Shown here piece after piece: positions 15,795-22,742 of a stretch of DNA of 39,866 nt (positions within the stretch are counted from its first letter, which is position 1; every line of letters begins with the position of its first letter). The position numbers and the translations under genes are program-made. The notes under the pieces were generated by a model, which had not been told where the DNA came from, did no database searches, and saw only the letters and a list, made by a program, of their open reading frames with translations. This DNA is from VRUE01 sp036406595 (GTDB lineage Bacteria > Actinomycetota > Thermoleophilia > Solirubrobacterales > 70-9): positions 1 through 39,866 of the forward strand of contig DASXAR010000005.1 in NCBI GenBank assembly GCA_036406595.1, read 5' to 3'.

Positions 15795-17158
15795 CAGGCG
15801 GCGCGGAGCCTGGCGCCCTCGCCCAGCCAGACCACCTGGTCGCGGTCCGGCCCGACCCCCACGAGGCGGATCGGAACCCCGGCGAAATCGGCGATGAAGT
15901 CGAGGTAGGCGCGCGCCTCGCGGGGCAGGTCCGCCTCGCTGCGACATTCGCTCAGGTCGACGTCGAACCCGGGGAGCTCGGCGTACTCGGGCTCGACCGA
16001 ATGCAGGATCGACTGGTGATAGGGGAAGCTGTCGAGCTCGGCCCCCTCGCTGGAGCGATAGCGGACGGCGACGCGCAGCGGGTCGAGGCCGCTGAGCACG
16101 TCGAGCTTCGTGATCGTCAACGCGCTCATACGGTTGAGCCGGACGGCGTAGCGCAGCGCGACCAGGTCCATCCAGCCGCAGCGGCGCTCACGGCCTGTCG
16201 TCGTCCCGAACTCGTGTCCGCGCTCCACCATGTGGCGGCCGATCTCGTCGCCGAGCTCGGTCGGGAACGGTCCTGCGCCGACCCGGGTCGCATAGGCCTT
16301 GGCTATTCCCCAGACCTCGTCGATGTCGGTTGGGCCGACGCCGGCACCGACACACGCCGCGCCGGCGATCGGGTTAGAGGAGGTGACGAATGGATAGGTG
16401 CCATGGTCGAGATCGAGCAGGGTTGCCTGGGCGCCCTCGAAGAGGACCGTCTGCCCGCCGTCGAGCGCGTCCCAGCAAAGCCGGGAGGTGTCGGCGACGT
16501 GGGGCTCGAGCCGGTGCCCGTAGCTGACGTGCTCCTCGGTCATCGCGTGGAGGTCGAGGCGCGGGTCGGGCGCATCGTCCTCGCCGCCCCTCGCCTCCTC
16601 ACCCGCCTCGCGGCGCAGCTTGCGCCGCCGAACCGAGAGTTCTCGGAGCGCCTGCTGCTTGGGCTCGAGCGCCGTGCGGATCTTGGTCCGCAGGATCTTC
16701 TCGTCGAGCAGGTCCTGCACCCTGATCCCGAGCCGCAGCGCCTTGTCGGCGTAGCAGGGGCCGATCCCTCGCCGGGTAGTGCCGATCGAAAGCTTCCCCA
16801 GCTTCACCTCGCCGGCCGTGTCGAGCAGCACGTGGTAGGGCATGATCAGGTGGGCGTTGGCGGAGATCTTCAGGCCGCCGACATCGATGCCGCGCCGCCT
16901 CAGGCCGTCGATCTCGCCGAGCAGGATCCGCGGGTCAAGGACCACCCCGTTGCCGATCACGCACGTCTTGTCGGGATAGAGGATCCCCGACGGGATCAGG
17001 TGGAACTTGAACTCCTCCCCGTCGCGGATGATCGTGTGGCCGGCGTTGTTTCCGCCCTGGAAGCGGACGATCGTGCTTGCGCGCTCGGCGAGGAGGTCGG
17101 TGACCTTCCCCTTCCCCTCGTCGCCCCACTGGGCGCCGACTATCACGATTCCAGGCAT
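15794..17158 (-). CDS. purA: Adenylosuccinate synthetase
   Basis: A 454-residue enzyme that joins IMP and aspartate using GTP to form adenylosuccinate, the first committed step from IMP to AMP. The N-terminus has the hallmark WGDEGKGK with catalytic Asp, then GGNNAGHTI with catalytic His. FEGAQATLLDLDHGTYPFVT, TRVGAGPFPTEL and TTGRERRCGW follow in the usual order, with TKLDVL near 340. The protein is about 25 residues longer than typical. The excess is a charged Arg/Glu/Asp-rich insert at about residues 175-200 (RRRKLRREAGEEARGGEDDA), probably a surface loop. It lies downstream of dnaB and the helicase-loader-like gene on the same strand, with a 48-base gap. Confidence 0.97.
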   Translation of the reverse strand: MPGIVIVGAQWGDEGKGKVTDLLAERASTIVRFQGGNNAGHTIIRDGEEFKFHLIPSGILYPDKTCVIGNGVVLDPRILLGEIDGLRRRGIDVGGLKISANAHLIMPYHVLLDTAGEVKLGKLSIGTTRRGIGPCYADKALRLGIRVQDLLDEKILRTKIRTALEPKQQALRELSVRRRKLRREAGEEARGGEDDAPDPRLDLHAMTEEHVSYGHRLEPHVADTSRLCWDALDGGQTVLFEGAQATLLDLDHGTYPFVTSSNPIAGAACVGAGVGPTDIDEVWGIAKAYATRVGAGPFPTELGDEIGRHMVERGHEFGTTTGRERRCGWMDLVALRYAVRLNRMSALTITKLDVLSGLDPLRVAVRYRSSEGAELDSFPYHQSILHSVEPEYAELPGFDVDLSECRSEADLPREARAYLDFIADFAGVPIRLVGVGPDRDQVVWLGEGARLRAA

Positions 17159-17206
17159 GGCGAGAGGATTGTGACGATCCGGACCGATGCGCGGGGCGCG
17201 CCCGTT

Positions 17207-17971
17207 TCAGGCGGCCCGGCCGTAGCGGCGGTCGGTGCCGAACAACGGTATCTCCCGGCAGATCTCGACCAGGCGCGAGAACGTTCGCGCCCCGATCTGG
17301 GTCTCGACGCTGGGGGAAGCGCTTTCGGTCGACCTGCGTTCCGCGTCGGTCAGGGGCGGGTTGCTGGAGGCGATGATCGAGCGCTCCATCTCATACCGCT
17401 CGTTGACGATCGAATAGAGCTGCTCGATGACCCAGTCCGTATGACGCTCCGCCCCGAGGTCGTCGAGCACCAGGAGGTCGACCGCCGTGAGACGCTCGAA
17501 GAACTGGGAGTACGACATATCGCCCGGTTCGGAATCGTAAATGCGGCGAATTCGCGTCAGGAGCTTCGGGACCGAGTAGATCGCCACGGTGTGCCCGGCC
17601 TCGAGAGCGGCCTTGGCGATCAGCATGGCGAGCGTCGTCTTGCCGGTTCCCGTGTCGCCGAACAGCCATAGCCCGCGACCGTTTTGCAGGTGCTCGTCGA
17701 GCTCCTCGACGTATAGGCGGGCGGCCTCGACCGCCCCCTTCGTCTCCATGTCGCGCGCCATGTCGCTGACAGGGGGGCGGTCGAAGGAGACGCCACGGTA
17801 GCGGGGCGGGATCACCGAGGCGACCCCCTTGCTGCGGCCGCGCCTGAGGCGCTGCTCGCGGCACTCGCAGGGCCGCGCCACGTCCTCGGGGCCGAGGATC
17901 CAGCCCGAGCCGTCGCAGATGCCCCGCGGGCACGCCTGTTCCGGAAAGGGCTCGCTGCGGGCGATCGCCAT
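17207..17971 (-). CDS. DnaC/IstB-like AAA+ ATPase, probable helicase loader
   Basis: A 254-residue protein. The N-terminal part has cysteines in CPRGIC and CEC (residues about 14-37), a possible zinc site as in some DnaI/DnaC-type proteins. The AAA+ core has Walker A GDTGTGKTTL near residue 105 and Walker B LLVLDDLGAE near 165, then sensor-like IIASSNPPL near 205. The C-terminus carries a conserved-looking arginine region (GARTFSRLVEICREIPLFG). The ATG overlaps the dnaB stop (TGATG), so it is co-translated with the replicative helicase, which supports a role in loading DnaB. IstB proteins of insertion sequences look similar, but no transposase is nearby. Confidence 0.88.
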   Translation of the reverse strand: MAIARSEPFPEQACPRGICDGSGWILGPEDVARPCECREQRLRRGRSKGVASVIPPRYRGVSFDRPPVSDMARDMETKGAVEAARLYVEELDEHLQNGRGLWLFGDTGTGKTTLAMLIAKAALEAGHTVAIYSVPKLLTRIRRIYDSEPGDMSYSQFFERLTAVDLLVLDDLGAERHTDWVIEQLYSIVNERYEMERSIIASSNPPLTDAERRSTESASPSVETQIGARTFSRLVEICREIPLFGTDRRYGRAA

Positions 17972-19395
17972 CAGAATTCGGGCCCCGAGCTGGCGGTCTC
18001 GGCGAGCGGCGGCCCCTCACCGGCCGGCTGCTCGACCGGCTGCTCCTGCCCGGAGAAGTCGGCGAATTTCGGGAAGCGGTCGAGGAAGACGAGCTTGCGG
18101 GTGCCGATCGGGCCGTTCCGGTGCTTGGCGATGATCACGTCGGCGAGGCCGTCGGGCTCGTCTTCGGGATCCCGGTAGTAGTCCTCGCGGTAGAGGAAGG
18201 CGACCAGGTCGGCGTCCTGCTCGAGCTGCCCGGACTCGCGCAGGTCCGAGAGCTGCGGCTTCGGAGGATGGCGCTGCTCGGGCGCGCGCGAGAGCTGCGA
18301 GATCGCCAGCACCGGCACCTCGAGCTCGCGGGCGAGGATCTTCAGCCCGCGGCTCATCTGGCCGACCTGCTCGACCCGGTTGGCGCGCGGGTCGTCGGAG
18401 CGCATCAGCTGCAGATAGTCGACGATCACCAGGCCGAGCCCCCCTCGGGCCTGCTCCTGGGCGTGGAGCCGCCGCGCCTTCGCCCGCAGGTCGAGAATCC
18501 CCAGGTCGGAGGAGTCGTCGAACCAGAGCGGCGCCTCCTCGAGCTCGTTGCAGGCGCGCACGACCTTCGGCCAGTCCTTTTGGGAGACCTGCCCCTTGCG
18601 CAGCTTGTCGCCCGAGATCCGTGCCCGGCACGCGATGAAGCGCTGCGCCAGCTCCACCTCGGACATCTCCAGCGAGAAGAAGGCGACCGGCCGCTCGTGC
18701 TTCAGGGCAACGTTTTCGGCGATGTTGGCGACGAGCGCCGACTTCCCCATCGCCGGCCTCGCCGCGACGATGATCAGGTTGCCCGCCTGGAAGCCGCCGG
18801 TGATCGCGTCGATGTCGCGGAAGCCGGAGGGGGTCCCGGTCAGCTCGGTCTCGCCGGTGGAGAGCTTCTCGAGCCGGTCCACCTCGTCGTGGAGGATCTC
18901 CGAGAGGAGGCGGAAATCGCTCGCCTGCTCCTTGTGGGCGACGTCGAAGAGCAGCTTCTCGGCCCGCTCGGAGAGCTCACGGGGCTCGCCGTCGCGCTCA
19001 TGCACCCAGGACTGGATCTCCTGTCCGGCCCCGAGCAGACGCCGCAGCAGCGAGTTCTGCTGGACGATCTCCGCGTAGTGCTTGGCGTTGCCCGCGGCCG
19101 GCACCTTCGCCGCCAGCTCTGAGACGTAGTGCTTGCCCCCGGCCTCCTCGATCTCGTTCCGCTGGACCAGAGCCTCCGTCACGCTCAGCTCGTCCACCGG
19201 CTTGGAGTCCGCGTAGAGGTCGTGGACGCAGCGGAAGATCGTCGCGTGCTTGTCGAGGTAGAAGTCCTCGCCGTTCAGCTTCACCTCGTCGATCACCCGG
19301 GTCAAGGTCGGCTCGGCGACCAGCATCGCCCCCAGCACCGATTCCTCCGCCTCGATGTTCTGGGGCGGGACGTGGGCTGTGGCTGACGGCGGCAT
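17971..19395 (-). CDS. dnaB: Replicative DNA helicase DnaB
   Basis: A 474-residue helicase. The N-terminal DnaB domain starts with PPQNIEAEESVLGAML at about residues 10-25 and runs to about 110. The RecA-like motor has Walker A ARPAMGKSALVANI near residue 215, FFSLEMS near 245, Walker B LVIVDYLQLM near 325 and the arginine-finger region near 395. There is no intein, which is a common insertion in this gene. The ATG is preceded by AGGAG three bases away. It lies downstream of the ribosomal protein genes in the common bacterial order rplI-dnaB, with one membrane-protein gene in between. Confidence 0.97.
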   Translation of the reverse strand: MPPSATAHVPPQNIEAEESVLGAMLVAEPTLTRVIDEVKLNGEDFYLDKHATIFRCVHDLYADSKPVDELSVTEALVQRNEIEEAGGKHYVSELAAKVPAAGNAKHYAEIVQQNSLLRRLLGAGQEIQSWVHERDGEPRELSERAEKLLFDVAHKEQASDFRLLSEILHDEVDRLEKLSTGETELTGTPSGFRDIDAITGGFQAGNLIIVAARPAMGKSALVANIAENVALKHERPVAFFSLEMSEVELAQRFIACRARISGDKLRKGQVSQKDWPKVVRACNELEEAPLWFDDSSDLGILDLRAKARRLHAQEQARGGLGLVIVDYLQLMRSDDPRANRVEQVGQMSRGLKILARELEVPVLAISQLSRAPEQRHPPKPQLSDLRESGQLEQDADLVAFLYREDYYRDPEDEPDGLADVIIAKHRNGPIGTRKLVFLDRFPKFADFSGQEQPVEQPAGEGPPLAETASSGPEF

Positions 19396-19417
19396 CGACT
19401 CCTAGTTAAGGGCCGAT

Positions 19418-19435
19418 GGCGGCGGATTCGCCGCC
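19418..19435. terminator. Perfect hairpin between the membrane-protein gene and dnaB
   Basis: GGCGGCG, loop GATT, CGCCGCC. It lies in the 144-base gap 19396-19539, beginning 23 bases upstream of the dnaB ATG. It may end the upstream message or form a dnaB leader structure; no T-run is present. Nothing else coding is seen in this gap. Confidence 0.35.
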
Positions 19436-19539
19436 GCCTGACCCCAATCCCAAGAAAACCAGACCCGGGCGGTGCCGTCTCCTCGGTCCCTGCAAGGACG
19501 GCGAAAAGTTTTCTCGCCTGGACGGAGAGCCTGGTCTCG

Positions 19540-20244
19540 TCAGGCCGCCGGGATCTGGCCCGCCTCTTCCTGGCGCCGCTCGCCGCGGCGCAGGATGCGC
19601 GAGGTGAGGATCGCGATGCTGAGGATCGCCGTCGCGCCGAGACTCAGCTGCACGCTGAGGAGGCCCTCCCTGGTCCAGTAGACGTCGCGCAGGTCGAGGA
19701 GCATCGCCGCCTCGTCGAAGGTCAGCCCCATACCGACCCCCATCGGGATCGCCAGCGTCTCCTCGAGGGCGTCGTCGTCGGTCAGCAGGGCCGCGGTCCC
19801 CGCCGCGAACGCCATCAGGATGCCCGGGACGAAGTGATGGATGTGGCGATCGCCCACGCGAATTTCCCGAAACGGCCGCCAGTCGTTGCGGATGCCCCAG
19901 GTCGAGAGCCGCACCAGTGCGAAGGAGCCGAGGAATCCCGCCAGCAGATTGAAGAGGATCGTCTCGCTGCGGGGCGCCTCCACGTAGCCGCTGACGGCGA
20001 CTCCGACGGTGTCGAGCGCAGCGGCGGGCGCCGCTTCCACCAGGCTCTCGGGTTCGGCCGGGTCGTGGGAGCGGCGGTTGAGCATCCGCCCGAACTGGCC
20101 TGCCAGCACGGTTCCGACCCCGCCGATCGCGATCGCGGCAAGGCCCAGCGTCGCCCGCTCCGACCTCGCCCAGCCGAGCCGTGTCCGCGCCCGGGCGCGG
20201 CGGGTGACGCGGGTCCGCAGGCTCCTTCTTCCCACGCGTCGCAC
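19540..20244 (-). CDS. Conserved-looking integral membrane protein of unknown function
   Basis: A 234-residue protein I cannot assign to a named family. The N-terminus is very basic (about 30 residues with many Arg), followed by four hydrophobic segments near 32-52, 95-116, 138-158 and 198-220. Between the second and third is the striking motif RHIHHFVPGI. After the third comes GMGLTFDEAAMLLDLRDVYW, with acidic and aromatic residues that suggest a functional site rather than a bare anchor. The start could be the GTG at 20244 or the GTG three codons later. It sits between rplI and dnaB on the same strand, 29 bases after rplI, so it is probably co-transcribed. Enzyme or transporter activity cannot be inferred. 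Confidence 0.75.
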   Translation of the reverse strand: MRRVGRRSLRTRVTRRARARTRLGWARSERATLGLAAIAIGGVGTVLAGQFGRMLNRRSHDPAEPESLVEAAPAAALDTVGVAVSGYVEAPRSETILFNLLAGFLGSFALVRLSTWGIRNDWRPFREIRVGDRHIHHFVPGILMAFAAGTAALLTDDDALEETLAIPMGVGMGLTFDEAAMLLDLRDVYWTREGLLSVQLSLGATAILSIAILTSRILRRGERRQEEAGQIPAA

Positions 20245-20273
20245 CCTAGCGGTGCCGCGGGACCGTGAAAGCC

Positions 20274-20726
20274 CTAGGTCTCCTCGGCGACGATCGTCTT
20301 CACCGAGGCGACGGCGCCGTCGGCAAGCTCGATCTCGACCATGTGGGTGCCGATCTCGCGGATCGGCTGCTCGAGCCGGACCTGGCTGCGGTCGAAGCGC
20401 AGACCGCGCGCCTCCTCGATCGCCTCCACGACCTCGCGCGGGCCGACCGAGCCGAAGAGCTTGCCGTCCTCGCCGGCGCGCTGATGGATCGTCAGCACGG
20501 TTTTCGAAAGCAGAGATGTCGCCTTCTCTTCCCGCTCGGCACGCGCCTGGGCAGCCTTCTCGGCCGCCGCCTGCCGTCGCTGCGCCTCCTCCAGCCCGCT
20601 CTCCGTCGCGGGGGCCGCCAGTTTGCGCGGAATCAGGTAGTTGCGCAGGTAGCCGGGCGAGACCTCGACGGGTTCGCCGCGCCGGCCGAGACTATCGACG
20701 TCCTCCAGGAGGATGGCCTGAGCCAC
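20274..20726 (-). CDS. rplI: Ribosomal protein L9
   Basis: A 150-residue 50S subunit protein. The N-terminal domain opens with ILLEDVDSLGRRGEPVEVSP and YLRNYLIPRKLA, the standard L9 RNA-binding region. A long Ala/Glu-rich connecting helix follows at about 45-75, then the C-terminal domain with REVVEAIEE and the end IGTHMVEIEL. The GTG start lies directly after GGGAG, closer than usual, but the protein start fits the family. The gap to rpsR is five bases, so the two genes are coupled. Confidence 0.97.
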   Translation of the reverse strand: MAQAILLEDVDSLGRRGEPVEVSPGYLRNYLIPRKLAAPATESGLEEAQRRQAAAEKAAQARAEREEKATSLLSKTVLTIHQRAGEDGKLFGSVGPREVVEAIEEARGLRFDRSQVRLEQPIREIGTHMVEIELADGAVASVKTIVAEET

Positions 20727-20731
20727 CTCCC

Positions 20732-20998
20732 TCAGCGCTCCCCGACGTAGGGCAGAAGCGCGATCTCGCGGGCCCGCTTGACCGCGACGGAGAGCTGGCG
20801 CTGGTGCTTGCGCGAGAGCCCCGTCACCCGCCGGCCCCGCGTCTTCCCCTTGTCGGAGAGGAAGCGCCGCAGCAGGTTGAGGTCCTTGTAGTCGACCGCC
20901 TCCGAGTTGATCCGCGTGTATTTGCGTGGACGGGTGCGGTCGGGACCGCGGCGTCCGCGCCGTGGTCCGGCCTGCGTGGTTTCTCTGGAACGGGCCAT
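20732..20998 (-). CDS. rpsR: Ribosomal protein S18
   Basis: An 88-residue 30S subunit protein that pairs with S6 on the ribosome. The family core is clear: INSEAVDYKDLNLLRRFLSD, then RVTGLSRKHQRQLSVAVKRA and ALLPYV. The N-terminal 25 residues are basic and free of cysteine, so this is the form without the zinc-binding cysteines seen in some actinobacterial S18 copies. A second, cysteine-containing copy may exist elsewhere in the genome. A possible -10 TAGCAT lies 12 bases before the ATG. Confidence 0.97.
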   Translation of the reverse strand: MARSRETTQAGPRRGRRGPDRTRPRKYTRINSEAVDYKDLNLLRRFLSDKGKTRGRRVTGLSRKHQRQLSVAVKRAREIALLPYVGER

Positions 20999-21044
20999 CT
21001 GCGGCCCGTGATGCTACAGACCCGTCGAGGGCGGCGTTGCGGGC

Positions 21045-21527
21045 TCAGAAGGGGATGTCATCGTCCCCGCCGCCGCCCGATGAGGAGCCGGCCGGCGCGG
21101 CCTGGTAGTCGGAGGTGTCCGCCGGCGTGTCGCTGCCAGGGCTGAAGCCGTTGCCGTTGCCGCCCCCACCGCCGCCAGAGCCGTCTCTCGAGCCGAGGAA
21201 CTGCACCGAGTTGGCGATGATGCTCACGGCCTGCCGTTTGCCGCCGCCGTCTTTGGCCTCCCACTCGCGCCAGTCGAGCCGACCCTCCACCGCCACCGGC
21301 CGGCCCTTCGAGAGGTATTGGGCGCAGTTCTCGCCCTGGGCGCCCCAGACGGTCACGTCGAAGTAGTTCGGCTTGTCGACCCACTCGCCGCTCTGCCCGT
21401 CCTTGCGCCGGCTGTTCACCGCAACCCTCAGGTCGCAGACCGACGTCCCGCCGCTCGTGCTGCGGAGCTCGGGGTCCCTGGTCAGGTTGCCGGTGATGAC
21501 CACCACGTTGATGTTCGAAGCCGCCAC
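21045..21527 (-). CDS. ssb: Single-stranded DNA-binding protein
   Basis: A 160-residue protein. I place the start at the GTG at 21527 because AGGAG lies eight bases before it, whereas the GTG at 21536 overlaps that ribosome binding site. The OB fold opens with NVVVITGNLTRDPELRSTSG and continues through YFDVTVWGAQGENCAQYLSKG, GRLDWREWEAKDG and SIIANSVQFLG. A flexible Gly-rich linker spans about 112-150, and the acidic tip DDDIPF is the usual docking site for partner proteins. It lies in the conserved order rpsF-ssb-rpsR-rplI, 46 bases before rpsR and about 100 after rpsF. Confidence 0.96.
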   Translation of the reverse strand: MAASNINVVVITGNLTRDPELRSTSGGTSVCDLRVAVNSRRKDGQSGEWVDKPNYFDVTVWGAQGENCAQYLSKGRPVAVEGRLDWREWEAKDGGGKRQAVSIIANSVQFLGSRDGSGGGGGGNGNGFSPGSDTPADTSDYQAAPAGSSSGGGGDDDIPF

Positions 21528-21630
21528 GGCTCTCACTCCTCTGAATCGTTTGTCGGCGTCCCAGTCTAAGACGGGGCGCGGCGCGACTCTCCCCCGCCGC
21601 GCCGGGATTCCCGCAATTCGCGGCAGACGC

Positions 21631-22140
21631 CTACTCGGACGGCTCGGACTCGCCGCCCGTTGCCTCGCCGGCGGCGTCCTCGGTCTCCGCGACGGGCTCG
21701 GCCGCCGGCTCCGCGACGGGCTCGGCCGCCGGCTCCGCGACGGCCGCCGGCTGAGCGGTCTCGGCCGGCCGAGACGGTGGCCCGGAGCGGTCTCGAGAGG
21801 CCCCCGGGCCGGGCGCCGAGGTCGCGGGCGGGACCATCACCGGCGCGTCGGAATCGACCTTGAAGATGCGGAAGCGCAGCACCCCGTCGGCGATCTTCAG
21901 GTTGTGATCGAGCTGCTCCAGCAGCTGGGCCGGCGCCTCGAAGCGGAACCAGCGGTAGTCGGCCTCGTTGCGCTGGCCGATCTCGTAGGCGAGCTTGCGC
22001 AGGCCCCAGACGTTCTCGTGCTTGAGGGACCCGGCCGACTCGATCTGGCCACGGGCCTCGTTCGCGATCGCGTCGCGGGCGGGGGCGTCCTGGCCAGGGT
22101 CGAGCATCAGGACAAGCTCGTATTCGCGTGCTGCTGCCAA
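21631..22140 (-). CDS. rpsF: Ribosomal protein S6 with a long acidic tail
   Basis: The S6 core (about 95 residues) starts AREYELVLMLDP and includes HENVWGLRKLAYEIGQRNEA, YRWFRFEAP and DGVLRFRIFKVD. After it comes an unusual tail of about 70 residues rich in Pro, Ala and Glu, with AEPAAEPVAEPAAEPVAE, encoded by a 24-base tandem repeat. The family start suggests the TTG at 22140; a GTG at 22152 is in frame but overlaps the likely -10 box TATAGT, so I do not use it. S6 binds 16S rRNA with S18, whose gene lies two genes downstream. The tail resembles the glutamate tail modified by RimK in some bacteria only in charge. Confidence 0.92.
   Translation of the reverse strand: MAAAREYELVLMLDPGQDAPARDAIANEARGQIESAGSLKHENVWGLRKLAYEIGQRNEADYRWFRFEAPAQLLEQLDHNLKIADGVLRFRIFKVDSDAPVMVPPATSAPGPGASRDRSGPPSRPAETAQPAAVAEPAAEPVAEPAAEPVAETEDAAGEATGGESEPSE
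21689..21736 (-). repeat. 24-base tandem repeat in the rpsF tail
   Basis: Two exact 24-base copies (21689-21712 and 21713-21736) followed by a partial third. Each copy encodes an eight-residue unit of Ala, Glu, Pro and Val. Such repeats can change copy number by slippage without breaking the frame. Confidence 0.85.
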
Positions 22141-22150
22141 GCGACGGCGC

Positions 22151-22156
22151 ACTATA
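22151..22156 (-). promoter_or_regulatory. -10 box for the rpsF operon
   Basis: TATAGT on the minus strand, one base away from TATAAT, lies ten bases before the TTG I take as the rpsF start. It would give a leader of only a few bases. The -35 is unclear. Confidence 0.5.
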
Positions 22157-22185
22157 GCCGCCGGGCCGCCCCCGGACGCGCCCGG

Positions 22186-22695
22186 CTAGTGGGGGGCGAA
22201 CTCCATCGAGCCGTCGTTGGGCGGCGGGGCCGGCGGCGGCAGCGCGGGGGCGGGTGCGGGCGGTGGCGATATCACCGCGGGGGCCGGAACGGGCTCAGGT
22301 TCGGGTTCCGGCGGTTGGGCATGCGGCCTCGCGACGGGCGGGCCCCGTCGCCGGGTCGGGGCGCCACGCTTGCGCTTCGCTCTGCTTCGGGCAACGGGAC
22401 GGCTCGGGCGGCGGGACGAAATCTTGCCCTTCGCCATCTCATGCGCGCTGCGCGGGACACCCCGACCCGACGCCTCCTGCCCGAGACGCCGCACCTCCAC
22501 CTCCCGAACCTGACCGGCGCGAGATTGCGGCATCGTGGGGCTACCCGCGGGTCGGGGCAGGCCCACATCGGACGGGATCGGCGCCGGCGCGGGCGGCCTG
22601 AGCAGATTAGGCAGCGCCTGCAGCGCGACGATCGCCGCGACCGCGATCGCCGCGGGCCTGCCGGCCGCCGCCCAGCGAATTCGCATCCGGCCCAT
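22186..22695 (-). CDS. Proline-rich membrane-anchored protein of unknown function
   Basis: A 169-residue open frame with one hydrophobic segment at about residues 11-31 (AIAVAAIVALQALPNLL). A basic middle follows (RRPSRPVARSRAKRKRG), then a Pro/Ala-rich tail such as PPEPEPEPVPAPAV and PPAPPPNDGSMEFAPH. I do not recognise a domain. Codon positions look like coding sequence and the gene sits in line between otsA and rpsF on the same strand. The low-complexity tail would suit spanning the cell wall or binding partners. A spurious reading cannot be fully excluded. Confidence 0.62.
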   Translation of the reverse strand: MGRMRIRWAAAGRPAAIAVAAIVALQALPNLLRPPAPAPIPSDVGLPRPAGSPTMPQSRAGQVREVEVRRLGQEASGRGVPRSAHEMAKGKISSRRPSRPVARSRAKRKRGAPTRRRGPPVARPHAQPPEPEPEPVPAPAVISPPPAPAPALPPPAPPPNDGSMEFAPH

Positions 22696-22742
22696 TCACG
22701 GATAAGGGCCAGGCCTTTCGAATTCTTCCCGGGGCCGGTGCT

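Noticed and set aside
17159..17173. CACAAT as a leaderless -10 for purA
   Set aside because: It is nine bases from the ATG and departs from TANNNT at the first base, so I did not list it with the others.
16001..17671. Plus-strand frame of 556 codons opposite purA and the helicase-loader gene
   Set aside because: Spans two real genes on the other strand and shows no recognisable motif.
17207..17971. IstB of an insertion sequence
   Set aside because: No transposase or terminal repeats nearby, and the start is coupled to dnaB, so a helicase-loader role is more likely.
21528..21536. Upstream GTG start for ssb at 21536
   Set aside because: It overlaps the AGGAG that is well placed for the GTG at 21527, and the family start fits the later codon.
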